64,000 nucleotides of DNA from an uncultured Myxococcales bacterium (GTDB taxonomy: Bacteria > Myxococcota_A > Polyangia > Polyangiales > Polyangiaceae). The stretch spans positions 43,094-107,093 of the forward strand of contig CALFNG010000256.1 of assembly GCA_937902985.1 (NCBI GenBank), read 5' to 3'. Position numbers and translations under genes: made by a program. This document shows, in pieces, positions 19,578 to 29,523 of this stretch. Under the pieces are notes generated by a model. It was not told the DNA's origin and did not search any database. It worked only from the letters and a program-made list of their open reading frames with translations. Each line of letters begins with the position of its first letter. Within the stretch, counting starts at the first letter, position 1.

Positions 19578-20168
19578 ATGAGAGCCCGATTTTCTGTCGT
19601 CGCCGTCTGCGCAATCGTCCTTTCCGGGGTCGCCGGCGCGGCCTGTGGAGGCGGCGAGCCGCCGCCCCCCGTCGCGCCGCCCGCTCCGAGCGAGGCGCCG
19701 GCCATGTCGAGCGCACCGGCGGCCAGCTCGGCGCCGGCCGAGAGCGCGGCACCGGTGGCGAGCGCAGCCCCGTCGGCGAGCGCGGGTCCCACGGGCGGTC
19801 CGCCCAAGGCCGGCGAGTGGGATTCGTGGTCCCACGATCAGAAGCTCGCGTACATGAAGACGGCCGTCTTGCCAAAGATGGGCGGTCTCTTCCACGACTT
19901 CGACGCCAAGCGCTACGCGGAGCCGAAGTGCGTGCTGTGCCACGGCGCCGGCGTCAAAGATGGCAGCTTCAAGATGCCCAACCCCGGGCTCCCCAAGCTC
20001 GACGTGACACCCGCCGGCTTCAAGGCGATGCAGGCGAAGAAGCCCAAGGTCGTCGAGTTCATGATGAAGCAAGTCGAAGAGAACATGGCCGAGCTCCTCG
20101 GTGAGCCGGCGTACGATCCGGCCACGCAGAAGGGCTTCGGCTGCCTCGACTGCCACACGAAGAAGTAG
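19578..20168 (+). CDS. c-type cytochrome lipoprotein with two heme motifs
   Basis: 196 residues. A signal peptide ends at a lipobox-like GAAC (Cys near residue 23), then a long Ala/Ser/Pro linker to about residue 75. The mature domain carries two heme-attachment motifs, CVLCH at 118-122 and CLDCH at 189-193, the second only three residues before the C-terminus. Met and His residues between them could be axial ligands. It is an outer- or inner-membrane-anchored electron carrier of unknown partner. It stands alone, flanked by inverted repeats on both sides. Confidence 0.85.
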   Translation: MRARFSVVAVCAIVLSGVAGAACGGGEPPPPVAPPAPSEAPAMSSAPAASSAPAESAAPVASAAPSASAGPTGGPPKAGEWDSWSHDQKLAYMKTAVLPKMGGLFHDFDAKRYAEPKCVLCHGAGVKDGSFKMPNPGLPKLDVTPAGFKAMQAKKPKVVEFMMKQVEENMAELLGEPAYDPATQKGFGCLDCHTKK

Positions 20169-20204
20169 CTCCGCGGGTGCGCCGGCTTGCTCGCCTCGCC
20201 CGAT

Positions 20205-20299
20205 CCAGCGGAGCAGGGAAATGACGGAGAGAGCGGAAGATCGGGACGTTTCGATCCCGATCGACTGAACTTCTGATCTTCTGTCTCCTCTCTGGATCC
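20205..20299. repeat. Short inverted-repeat hairpin region between cytochrome and MutS-like genes
   Basis: A perfect 8-bp stem GATCGGGA/TCCCGATC (20239-20246 and 20255-20262) with an 8-base loop, flanked by weaker pairing of GGAGAGAGCGGAAGATC with GATCTTCTGTCTCCTCTC. No T-run follows, so it is not a classical terminator. The layout is like the other paired intergenic repeats, but the arm sequence differs. Confidence 0.5.
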
Positions 20300-21919
20300 A
20301 TGTCGAGCTCAGGATTTAGGGTTCCCGACCTTCTCTCGGCCGATCCTGCCGCGTCGCTCGAGGCGCGCATCGATCTCGCGACCCTCCGGCAGGGGCTCGT
20401 CTTCGGGTTCGCTGCGGGCGCGTCGCAAGAGGTGTTCGATGGCGCGCTGGCCAGGGCGAAGTTGCCCGGGTCGGCATGGAGGCGAGGGGGCTTCGCGCGA
20501 GACGTCTATGCCGACGAGCTCGTGGCCAAGGGCTTCGAGATCCGCATCGACGGCGCGCGCTTCGAGCCGTGCGGGCGGTACGTCACCCGCGTGCTCACCG
20601 AGCCGCCTCTCGACGAGGGAGACATCGAGCTCCGGCGCGAGATCCTGCGCGAGCTCGCGGCGTCCGAGGGCGATCGCCGTTCGATCGAGCGCGTCTATGT
20701 GGCGATCGTACGGTTGCGGACGCTCCTCTGCGCGCCACGGCAGCCGTCGCCGCGCGGACGGCGGGTCGAGATCCTGCGCACCGCGCGCGAGATGTTCGAG
20801 CTCCTCGCGACCAGCTTCGCGAGCTCGCGCTCGGCGCTCGCCCGCCTGCGCGCCTTCGGCGAGGCCGTCGTCGCGGGACCGGGCTTCGGCCGCCTCGCGG
20901 CGCTGCTCGATCACGACGAGCAGCAGGCCGCGCTCGACCTTCGCGTGCGCATCGGAGCCGACGGCGAAGTGCGCGCCATGCAGATCGTCGGCATCCGCGA
21001 GGACAAGGGCAACCCGTTCCACGCGTCCGCGCTACGGCGCTTTCTCGTGCGGCTCGTCTTCTTCTTTCGCGGCTACCGGACGACGAGCGGCGAGGTCGCC
21101 GAGCGCGTCCTTTCGGATGTCTTCAGCGGCGTCGAGGACGAAGTCGCGGTGTGCTTCCAGCTCCTCGGCGACCTCGAGGTCTACCTCGGCGCGCTGGGCT
21201 TCCGGGACCGCGCCGCGGCCGCGGGGCTCGCGGCTACGCTGCCCGACCGAGCGCTCCAGGGAGAGTCCCTCGACGTCGAAGGCCTCTACAACCCGCTGCT
21301 CCTCGCGGCGGGCGTCACGCCGAAGCCGTGCGACGTGCGCGCGGGCGCCGGCGCGATCGTCCTCGTGACCGGGCCGAACTCGGGCGGTAAGACGCGCCTC
21401 CTCCAGGCCGTGGCGATCGCGCAGCTCCTCTCCGACGGAGGCTTCTTCGTCCCCGCGCGGCGCGCGACCATCCCGCGCGCGTCGGGTCTCTTCGCGTCGC
21501 TCTTCGAGGACGCGCGGGCCGACCAGCCCGAGGGGCACCTCGGCATGGAGCTCCTTCGCATCCGCCGATGCTTCGACGAGCTCGACGCGGGCGCTCTCGT
21601 CGTGCTCGACGAGCTCTGCTCGGGGACCAATCCGTCCGAGGGCGAAGAGATCGCCGGGCTCGTGCTCTCTCTCCTTCCGGAGCTCGGCGTGCGCGGGTTC
21701 GTCACCACGCACCTGCTGGCGTTCGCCGAGCGCCTCGCGGGACAGATGGGCGCGAAGCTCGAGTTCTTGCAGGTCGAGCTCGACGCGGCCGAGCGGCCGA
21801 CGTACCGGTTCGCTCCTGGCGTCGCCCGGACATCGCTCGCGCACAAGACCGCCGAGCGCCTGGGCGTGACCCGCGACGAGCTCCGCCAGCGCATCGCCGC
21901 CAAGCGCGTCCGGCGTTGA
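20300..21919 (+). CDS. MutS-like ATPase (no mismatch-recognition domain)
   Basis: 539 residues. The C-terminal ATPase domain has Walker A GPNSGGKT (358-365), Walker B LVVLDELCSGTNPSEG (about 432-447) and the switch FVTTH, diagnostic of the MutS superfamily. The N-terminal half is helical, like MutS core/clamp domains, but there is no mismatch-recognition domain I with its Phe-x-Glu motif and no MutS2 Smr domain. It therefore belongs to the short MutS-related group of uncertain function, perhaps acting on branched DNA. The gene is monocistronic and its end is 35 bp from the convergent substrate-binding protein gene. Confidence 0.85.
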   Translation: MSSSGFRVPDLLSADPAASLEARIDLATLRQGLVFGFAAGASQEVFDGALARAKLPGSAWRRGGFARDVYADELVAKGFEIRIDGARFEPCGRYVTRVLTEPPLDEGDIELRREILRELAASEGDRRSIERVYVAIVRLRTLLCAPRQPSPRGRRVEILRTAREMFELLATSFASSRSALARLRAFGEAVVAGPGFGRLAALLDHDEQQAALDLRVRIGADGEVRAMQIVGIREDKGNPFHASALRRFLVRLVFFFRGYRTTSGEVAERVLSDVFSGVEDEVAVCFQLLGDLEVYLGALGFRDRAAAAGLAATLPDRALQGESLDVEGLYNPLLLAAGVTPKPCDVRAGAGAIVLVTGPNSGGKTRLLQAVAIAQLLSDGGFFVPARRATIPRASGLFASLFEDARADQPEGHLGMELLRIRRCFDELDAGALVVLDELCSGTNPSEGEEIAGLVLSLLPELGVRGFVTTHLLAFAERLAGQMGAKLEFLQVELDAAERPTYRFAPGVARTSLAHKTAERLGVTRDELRQRIAAKRVRR

Positions 21920-21953
21920 CCCGAGGACGTGCCCGTACAGGCAACGGCGAAAG

Positions 21954-22916
21954 TTACCCGAAGAGTGTCTTTACCGAGGTCTCGGGGGCGAGGCCGAGCG
22001 TGTACGCGTCGTGGGCGAAGGTCTCGAGCGCGTCGGGCAGGGGATCGCGCGTGAAGTCGACCCACTTCGACGCCTCGGCGATGAGCGGGCGGGGGAGGGC
22101 CTTGCCGAGCAGGCGCCCGAGCTCGACGCGCGCGAGTTCGCGGGTCTCTTCGGGCTGCTGCGCGGCGCGCGCGACCTCGTCGGCGAACGCGGCCTCGACG
22201 CGCGCGGCCAACGCCGGCGCACGGCGGACGAACGGGCCGCGGGCGACGACGATGGCGGTCGGGAACGCGCGATTCGGCCAGAGGTCGCGCTCGTCGATGA
22301 GGCGCACGGCCTTCGCGTCTTGCACGACGCGCGTCGCCCACGGCTCCGGCAGCCACGCGCCGTCGAGCGCGCCGCGCTTCATCTCGGTGAGAATGGTCGC
22401 CGCATCGAGCGCGTGCACGGTCACGTCGCCGCCCCGCTCCGCCGGCTCGTAGCCGTGCGTCTTCAGGTACTTGCGGAGCGCGATGTCCTGCGTCGTGCCG
22501 ATCTGCACCGTCGCGAGCGTCTTGCCGCGAAGGTCGGCGGGGCCCGCGATGTTCGCGCGCGGCCCGACGACGAAGGAGGCGCCGCCGGAGCAGCACCCCG
22601 AGAGCACCCGCAGCGTACCCGCGCCGTGCCGCGCGTGGGTGTACACCACGGGGGCCGGACCGCTGACGCCCACGTCGATGGCGTCGCCGACGAGCGCCTC
22701 GATGACCCGCGGGCCGGCGCGGAAGCTCCGCGGCTCGACGCGTATGCCGAGTGCGCGCTCGATCCGTCCCGAGGCCAGCCCGACGATCGCCGGCGCGTGG
22801 GTCAGGTTCGTCATGAAGCCGATGCGGACGACGCCGTCGTCGTGCGAGCGGCACCCCGCGGCGAGGGTGGTCGCGCCCAGGCCGGCCAGCAGGTCGCGAC
22901 GCGAGATTGACGCCAT
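21954..22916 (-). CDS. ABC transporter substrate-binding lipoprotein (SsuA/NrtA-like)
   Basis: 320 residues. The N-terminus MASISRRDLLAGLGATTLAAGC combines a twin-arginine motif (SRRDLL) with a lipobox (LAAGC), so it is probably exported folded and lipidated. The mature part is a periplasmic-binding-protein type II fold of the sulfonate/nitrate/taurine group (GFMTNLTHAPAIVGLASG; DLRGKTLATVQIGTTQDIAL; GALDGAWLPEPWA). It starts 12 bp after the reductase stop and is likely co-transcribed with it. The matching ATPase and permease genes lie on the other strand at 25635-27258. Sulfonate or nitrate is the expected cargo; the reductase favours a sulfur compound. Confidence 0.88.
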   Translation of the reverse strand: MASISRRDLLAGLGATTLAAGCRSHDDGVVRIGFMTNLTHAPAIVGLASGRIERALGIRVEPRSFRAGPRVIEALVGDAIDVGVSGPAPVVYTHARHGAGTLRVLSGCCSGGASFVVGPRANIAGPADLRGKTLATVQIGTTQDIALRKYLKTHGYEPAERGGDVTVHALDAATILTEMKRGALDGAWLPEPWATRVVQDAKAVRLIDERDLWPNRAFPTAIVVARGPFVRRAPALAARVEAAFADEVARAAQQPEETRELARVELGRLLGKALPRPLIAEASKWVDFTRDPLPDALETFAHDAYTLGLAPETSVKTLFG

Positions 22917-22927
22917 CGGGGCTCGAC

Positions 22928-24643
<1,716 letters not shown>

Positions 24644-24959
24644 GACCCGCCTCGAACGTTGAAGGAACGACGCTCACTCTATAGTCGATCGCGGCGACCG
24701 GCTCCCCCCGGCACGCCACCCGCGTCGGTAGCGGTCGGTAGGCGCGGTGGTTCGGCCGTGGGTAGGCCGTGGGTAGCCGACCCGCGGGGATCTGCCAAGT
24801 GCAGGCCATGCCAGACGCTTCTGCCGGGTGGCCGCCGGCGACTCGAGGCCGCCGACGTTTGAGCTACGCTGCGCCCTCGGGGACGCCGCCGACGAAAGAG
24901 GGCAGGGCTACCGATATTTCAGTATACCAGCGAACGATTTCGTTATAGTGGAGGACATC
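24644..24959. promoter_or_regulatory. Divergent regulatory region between reductase and XRE-cupin regulator
   Basis: The 316-bp gap separates the minus-strand reductase/substrate-binding operon from the plus-strand regulator/transporter operon. It contains a perfect 11-bp tandem repeat GGCCGTGGGTA (24754-24775), a looser repeat GTCGGTAG at about 24725-24740, and near the regulator the AT-richer stretch GATATTTCAGTATACCAG centred on the palindrome GTATAC (about 24922-24927). On the minus strand ACTATAGAG at about 24677-24685 could be a -10 element. These are candidate operator and promoter elements; none was verified. Confidence 0.4.
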
Positions 24960-25568
24960 GTGGACGCGCGCAAGTCGAATCGCCCCCTTGCGGGCCCCGG
25001 CGACGACGTCGGCGCGGCCGAGCTCGGGCGCCGCGTCGCCGAGAACCTGAGGCAGCGGCGCAAGGCCCGAGGCCTGTCGCTCGACGACCTGGCCCGCTCG
25101 TCGGGGGTGAGTCGCGCGGCTCTCTCGCAGATCGAGACGAGCAAGAGCAACCCCACGGTCGGCGTCCTCTGGAAGATCGCGGTGGGCCTCGGAATTCCTT
25201 TTGCTGAGCTCATCGGCGCCCCGCGCTCGGGCGTCGTGGTCTTGAGGCGCAACGACTCGCAGGTGCTGCGCTCGTCCGACGGCAAGCTCGAGAGTCGTCC
25301 GCTCACCCCCGCCGGCGCGTCGCCGCTCGTCGAGCTCTACGAGCTGCGGCTCTCGTCGCGCTCGGCCCACGCGTCCGACCCGCACGCGCCCGGCACCCAC
25401 GAGATGGTCGTGGTGCTGAGCGGGCAGCTCAAGATGCACATCGACGACGAGGCGTTCGAGCTCGGCGCCGGCGACTCGATCGCCTTCGCGGCCGACAAGC
25501 CGCACGTGTACGAGAACCCCGCCGGCTCCGAGGCGCGGTACCACAACGTCATCGTTTACGAGCGCTGA
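24960..25568 (+). CDS. XRE-family regulator with C-terminal cupin domain
   Basis: 202 residues. Residues about 22-77 form an XRE helix-turn-helix (RKARGLSLDDLARSSGVSRA ... QIETSKSNPTVGVLWKIA), and residues about 110-200 form a cupin barrel (HEMVVVLSGQLKMHIDDEAFELGAGDSIAFAADKPH) that likely binds a small effector. The GTG at 24960 is chosen because GGAGG (24950-24954) lies five bases upstream. Regulators of this kind often control sulfur, amino-acid or polyamine uptake. Its position between two divergent sulfur operons suggests it controls both. Confidence 0.88.
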   Translation: MDARKSNRPLAGPGDDVGAAELGRRVAENLRQRRKARGLSLDDLARSSGVSRAALSQIETSKSNPTVGVLWKIAVGLGIPFAELIGAPRSGVVVLRRNDSQVLRSSDGKLESRPLTPAGASPLVELYELRLSSRSAHASDPHAPGTHEMVVVLSGQLKMHIDDEAFELGAGDSIAFAADKPHVYENPAGSEARYHNVIVYER

Positions 25569-25634
25569 GGCGACCGGCCTCGTCATTGTCTTGCGAGCGT
25601 TGACGCGAGACGCGTCGTCCAATATAACGGCCGG

Positions 25635-26573
25635 GTGTTCGCGTTCGCGAAGGGGTCAGCGGGTTCGCGCCTGGCCGCGCCGGACGCGGCAGGCGTGGCC
25701 ACGCCGGCCGCGGCGCCGGCCCAGCGCGCCGGGGCGAGCCTCGACCTCGAAGACGTCTCGCTGAGCGTCCCCAACGAGGCGGGCACCGTCGAGATCCTGA
25801 GGAGCGTCTCGCTCCGGGTCGTGGCGGGCGAGTTCGTCTGCTTGCTCGGCCCGTCGGGCAGCGGCAAGTCGACGATCCTGAACCTCATCGCGGGCCTGTC
25901 GAAGCCGACCGTCGGGCGCGTTCGCACCGCCGAGGTCGACGTCGCCGGCCCCGGTCTCGACCGCGCGATCGTCTTTCAGGACGCGGCGCTCTTCCCCTGG
26001 CTGTCGCTCCGCGACAACGTCGAGTTCCCGCTCAAGCTCCAGGGCCACGCGGCCGCGGCGCGCGCGGCGCGGAGCGAAGAGCTCCTGCGCCAGGTGCATC
26101 TCTGGCGCTTCGCGGGCCGGTTCCCGCACGAGCTCTCGGGGGGCATGCGTCAGCGCGGAGCCATTGCGCGCGCGCTCGCTACCGACCCCGCCGTCCTGCT
26201 CATGGACGAGCCGTTCGCGGCGCTCGACGCGCAGACCCGCGAGATCTTGCAAGGCGAGGTCGAGCGCATCTGGAGCGCGACGCGCAAGACGATCATCTTC
26301 GTGACGCACAACGTCCGTGAAGCCGTGCGCCTCGCCGACCGCGTCGTCCTGATGGGAACGCGCCCCGGGCGCGTCTTGCACGAGGAGAGAGTCGATCTGC
26401 CCCGACCGCGCGCCGCGAACGACGCGCGCGTGTCCGCTCTGGCGAACGGCGTCGCGCGCCGCATCGCGAGTGAGGTCGAGAAAGTCGCGCGTGAGGAGGC
26501 GGACGATGCGTGGGTGGCTCCGGGGGCTCACGGTCCTGGCGATCCTCGTCGCCAGCTGGGCCGCGGCATCTGA
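25635..26573 (+). CDS. ABC transporter ATP-binding protein (SsuB/TauB/NrtD-like)
   Basis: 312 residues, GTG start. Walker A GPSGSGKS, Q-loop FQDAALFPW, signature LSGGMRQR, Walker B VLLMDEPFAALD and the H-loop VTHNVREAV are all present, in the wording of the sulfonate/nitrate/taurine importer family. A ~35-residue Ala-rich N-terminal extension precedes the domain. The 3' end overlaps the permease gene by 68 bp. It should energise import of the ligand bound by the lipoprotein encoded at 21954-22916. Confidence 0.92.
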   Translation: MFAFAKGSAGSRLAAPDAAGVATPAAAPAQRAGASLDLEDVSLSVPNEAGTVEILRSVSLRVVAGEFVCLLGPSGSGKSTILNLIAGLSKPTVGRVRTAEVDVAGPGLDRAIVFQDAALFPWLSLRDNVEFPLKLQGHAAAARAARSEELLRQVHLWRFAGRFPHELSGGMRQRGAIARALATDPAVLLMDEPFAALDAQTREILQGEVERIWSATRKTIIFVTHNVREAVRLADRVVLMGTRPGRVLHEERVDLPRPRAANDARVSALANGVARRIASEVEKVAREEADDAWVAPGAHGPGDPRRQLGRGI

Positions 26574-27258
26574 GCTCGCCCGCACCCCTCTCGCCCCGGG
26601 TCCCCTCGAGGTAGCGCGGTCGATCGCCGCCGGGATCAGGGACGGGACGCTCACGCGCGCGTTCGCGACGAGCGTCGCTCGGCTCATGGTGGGGTATGCG
26701 GTCGCGCTGATCACCGGCATTCCGCTCGGGATCGGGCTCGCCCGTTCGCGGGCGGTGAAGCAATCGATCGGGCCGATCGTGCTCGGCCTGAGCTCGGTCC
26801 CGTCGATCTGCTGGCTGCCGCTGGCCATCTTGTGGTTCGGCCTGAGCGAGCTCGCCATCCAGCTTGTGGTCGTGCTCGGGGCAGCGCTGCCGATCGCGGT
26901 CGCGACCGAGAACTCGGTGCGGCACGTCGCGCCGTCGATCGAGCGGGCCGCGCGAACGATGGGCGCGCGAGGCCCCCGGTTGATGCTCACGGTCACGCTT
27001 CCGGCCGCGCTCCCCGGCATCCTCGGCGGGGCGAAGATCGGCTGGACGTTCGCGCTTCGCTCGCTCATGGCCGGTGAGCTGCTGTTTGTGTCCGGGGGGC
27101 TCGGCCAGCTGCTCGAGACCGGCCGCGACCTGGGCGACACGTCTCTCGTGCTCGCCGTCGTCGTGGTCATCATCGCGCTCGGGCGCGCCAGCGAGGTCCT
27201 GCTATTCTCCCGGATCGATCGCGTGATCGCGCGTCGCTGGGGCGTCGAGGAAGTATGA
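26506..27258 (+). CDS. ABC transporter permease (SsuC/TauC-like)
   Basis: 250 residues with about six hydrophobic segments. The EAA-type loop is EAA-like in SIERAARTMGARGPRLMLTVTLPAALPGIL, typical of sulfonate/nitrate permeases. The ATG at 26506 (MRGWLRGLTVLAILVASW) has GAGGAGG six bases upstream and begins inside the ATPase gene. The stop overlaps the start of cobA (ATGA), so transporter and siroheme synthesis are translationally linked. Confidence 0.9.
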   Translation: MRGWLRGLTVLAILVASWAAASELARTPLAPGPLEVARSIAAGIRDGTLTRAFATSVARLMVGYAVALITGIPLGIGLARSRAVKQSIGPIVLGLSSVPSICWLPLAILWFGLSELAIQLVVVLGAALPIAVATENSVRHVAPSIERAARTMGARGPRLMLTVTLPAALPGILGGAKIGWTFALRSLMAGELLFVSGGLGQLLETGRDLGDTSLVLAVVVVIIALGRASEVLLFSRIDRVIARRWGVEEV

Positions 27259-28082
27259 GCAGTCTGGTCGATGGCGCGCGGCCGATCCGGCGCGGAAAAG
27301 TCTGGCTGGTCGGCGCCGGTCCCGGCGACCCCGAGCTCCTCACGGTTCGTGCGCATCGCCTGCTCGCGAGCGCTCGCGTCGTCGCGTACGACGAGCTCGT
27401 CCCCCCGGCGATCCTGTCACTGGCGCCCGCCGACGCCGAGCGCATCCCCGTCGGCCGGCGAGCCAGCGGGTGCCGCCATCACGAGGCCCGGATCCATCCG
27501 CTCATCGTGCAGCGCGCGGTCGAAGGCCACGACGTCGTGCGCGTGAAGGGCGGCGACCCCTTCGTCTTCGGCCGCGGCGGCGAAGAGGCCGAAGAGCTGG
27601 CCGCGGCCCGCGTGCCGTTCGAAGTCGTCCCCGGGATCTCCGCGGCGCTCGGCGCGGCCGCGGCCGCGGCGATTCCGCTCACCCACCGCGAGTGCGCCGC
27701 GAGCGTGACGTTCGTGACGGCGCACGCATCGCAAGGTGAGCCTGACGTCGCGGCCACCGTTCCTCCCGAGGGGACGCTCGTGTTCTACATGGGCCTCGCG
27801 CGCATCGAAGAGACGTGCGCCGCGCTGGTGTCATCGGGTCGGTCCCCGTCGACGCCGGCCGCCGTCGTCTCGCGCGCCACCCTCCCGGACTCGAAGCTCG
27901 TCATCGGAACGATCGCCGACATCGCCAAGCGCGTTCGCGCCGGGCGCATCGAAGCGCCGGCGCTCCTCATCGTGGGCGAGGTCGTCGCCCGGCGCGTGGA
28001 GAGCGTCGGGGTGGTCGACGACGGCGAGGCGCCCGCGGGAGCGAGATTGGCCGCAGAGCCGCGGAGGGCGCAGAGGATTTGA
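27255..28082 (+). CDS. cobA: Uroporphyrinogen-III C-methyltransferase (SUMT)
   Basis: 275 residues. Motifs: VWLVGAGPGDPELLTVRA at the N-terminus, VRVKGGDPFVFGRGGEEAE, VPGISAALGAAAAAAIPLTHR and VFYMGL, all diagnostic of SUMT, which makes precorrin-2 for siroheme and B12. It supplies the siroheme needed by the adjacent reductase and by NirB. The last ~14 codons (GARLAAEPRRAQRI) coincide with the left arm of an intergenic inverted repeat, so the C-terminus appears to have been extended by the repeat. Confidence 0.93.
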   Translation: MSSLVDGARPIRRGKVWLVGAGPGDPELLTVRAHRLLASARVVAYDELVPPAILSLAPADAERIPVGRRASGCRHHEARIHPLIVQRAVEGHDVVRVKGGDPFVFGRGGEEAEELAAARVPFEVVPGISAALGAAAAAAIPLTHRECAASVTFVTAHASQGEPDVAATVPPEGTLVFYMGLARIEETCAALVSSGRSPSTPAAVVSRATLPDSKLVIGTIADIAKRVRAGRIEAPALLIVGEVVARRVESVGVVDDGEAPAGARLAAEPRRAQRI

Positions 28083-28205
28083 TGGGATCGGTCCTGGTGG
28101 ACCGTCGACGCGAGCCAACCGCGTCAGCAAGCCAAAGCCTTCGGCCCACTCTCTCCTCGGCCTCTCCTCGGCGCCCTCTGCGGCTCCGCGGCCAATCTCG
28201 CTCTC
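28041..28205. repeat. Paired inverted intergenic repeat, copy D
   Basis: Left arm GCGAGATTGGCCGCAGAGCC... (28041-28080) is the reverse complement of right arm ...GGCTCCGCGGCCAATCTCGC (about 28171-28202), with a ~90-bp spacer. The match is nearly perfect over about 32 bp, the best of the family. The left arm provides the last codons and stop of cobA. The transcript would end in a long stem. Confidence 0.8.
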
Positions 28206-28219
28206 GTGCGTCCCTCGGG

Positions 28220-28447
28220 TCAGTCGAGGGCGTGGGCGCCGCGCGCGTACGAATACGCGGTGTATGCGGCGACGATGTGGCAGATCCAGCCGAGGGTTCC
28301 TCCGGAGCCGATCCACAGGCCCGGCGTCACGGTGAGCCAGAAAATGCCGCGCCAGAACCTGCCGTTATAGAACTGACCCAGGCCCGGCACGACGAACGAC
28401 AGCACCGCGGAGAGGCCGGGATCGGGGAGGGGTCGTCGACTGGTCAC
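28220..28447 (-). CDS. TM2-domain-like small membrane protein
   Basis: About 75 residues from a GTG at 28447; a longer frame opens at an ATG at 28555. The sequence LSAVLSFVVPGLGQFYNGRF is the first helix plus the Gly-Gln-Phe-Tyr turn characteristic of TM2/DUF5683-like proteins, followed by a second hydrophobic helix and a third short one (GWICHIVAAYTAYSYA). Such proteins are small inner-membrane proteins of unknown role. It is convergent with cobA, separated by the repeat. Confidence 0.7.
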   Translation of the reverse strand: MTSRRPLPDPGLSAVLSFVVPGLGQFYNGRFWRGIFWLTVTPGLWIGSGGTLGWICHIVAAYTAYSYARGAHALD

Positions 28448-29001
28448 GGCTGAAAGGTGCGTCCGATCCGGCGACCGCGCAAGGAGTTGCGGCAGGGCGC
28501 TCCCCGGTCGCTCACGCCGATGCAGGAAGGGATCATCAGATGACCCCGCGCCCATCCCGGGCGATCGGAGTGTCGATCACCGGGTGAGAGGCCAGGGATG
28601 CCCCCTGATCGATGACCCCATACGGGGTGATCGGTGTGTCGATCACCGGGTAAGGTGCCAGGGATCCCCCCTGATCGATGACCCCACCTGCGTGATGAAC
28701 GGTCGTCGCTCTGAGTGATGGCTCGTCGTCTCTCTGGGCGTCGCTCGAGTAACGATGATGTGACGGGCGTTTTCCCCGATCCGAGAAGAACACCGAAAGA
28801 GGCACGCCATGGGAATCAACACACCGAAGAACAATCGCATCCAGCAGACCGCCGGCGATCACACATGGGTGCAGACACCACTTTGCAGCGGTATCCGCGT
28901 GTGATTTCGGCTGATTCGACTACCTGAATGGATGGACTGGGCTTTCGTCGTGGTGGATAATGCGGTTGTTCAAGCTGCAATACCAACCACGAGAAAGCCC
29001 G
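28448..29001. other. Intergenic region with tandem repeat and transposon end
   Basis: No convincing gene. It contains the two-copy 66-bp repeat (28563-28686), and at its right edge an imperfect hairpin GGGCTTTCGTCGTGGTGGATA / TACCAACCACGAGAAAGCCC (about 28939-28999) directly before the ISKra4-type fragment, probably the transposon's left end. A minus-strand frame 28536-28862 is open through the tandem repeat, encoding a repeated GVIDQGxSLAxxPVIDTPI unit, but lacks other support. Confidence 0.45.
28563..28686. repeat. Two-copy tandem repeat, 66-bp period
   Basis: GATCGG(A/T)GTGTCGATCACCGGGT...CCAGGGAT...CCTGATCGATGACCCCA occurs at 28563-28620 and again from 28629. The period of 66 bp is a multiple of three and each copy contains GATC palindromes (GATCGATG, CGATC). 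Only two copies exist, so it is not a CRISPR array. Confidence 0.8.
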
Positions 29002-29298
29002 ATGAGCACTATCTCCGAGGCCCATGCAGATGTCCAACGTGACGTGCAAGCGATGCTTGCCATCGTCGATAAGCCGGGGCTTCAGACGGCCACCGCGGTG
29101 GAGGTCGCCCTCTGGGTCGGCATGCTTCGCCTGGGAGCGTCCATGATGACGGTCTTCTTCGCGCACCAGGCGGCGCGCTGGCCGGTGGGACTCCACTACG
29201 TGGTTGGCGGAGTCGCGTACAAGGTCGAGGGGGCCGACAGCGTGGAGATCGGTACGAAGTTTGGAAGGGTAGCCGTGCAGCAGCCGATGGGACGCGAG
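29002..29298 (+). pseudogene. N-terminal fragment of an ISKra4-family transposase
   Basis: About 99 residues from ATG 29002 (MSTISEAHADVQRDVQAMLA). The motif VEIGTKFGRVAVQQPMGRE and the preceding WPVGLHYVVGGVAYKVEG resemble the N-terminal domain of ISKra4-type transposases (GTxFGxVxxxRPxGR). The rest of the gene, including the DDE catalytic domain, is missing; the frame runs on into sequence that belongs to an integrase fragment on the other strand. This is a dead transposon remnant. Similarity was judged by eye. Confidence 0.6.
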
Positions 29299-29440
29299 GC
29301 GGGAAGACGTCCCCGAAGCCCTCGCGGACGGACTCGGCCTCGCGGATGTAGAGCTCCGTCATGGTCACCGTGGAGTGCCCGCACCGCTGCTTGATCTTGA
29401 GCGGGTCGTCTCCCCGGACGGCCATCCATGTCGCGCTCAA
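29291..29440 (-). pseudogene. C-terminal fragment of a tyrosine recombinase (phage-type integrase)
   Basis: About 50 codons encode RGDDPLKIKQRCGHSTVTMTELYIREAE, the end of an integrase: the catalytic His region (CGHSTVTMT) and the nucleophile Tyr (ELYIREAE), followed by the usual FGDVFPP tail. Everything upstream is absent. It abuts the ISKra4 fragment, so two mobile-element remnants were joined here by deletion or insertion. Confidence 0.65.
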
Positions 29441-29523
29441 TGTAGTCCGCGGTTGTACCACTTCGGTCGTAGCGTTTCGGACCTGGCTCGGGCCTGCCGC
29501 TTGATGCGCGAGGGGGCCTACGG

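Noticed and set aside
28563..28686. CRISPR-like repeat
   Set aside because: Only two copies, no unique spacers and no cas genes nearby.
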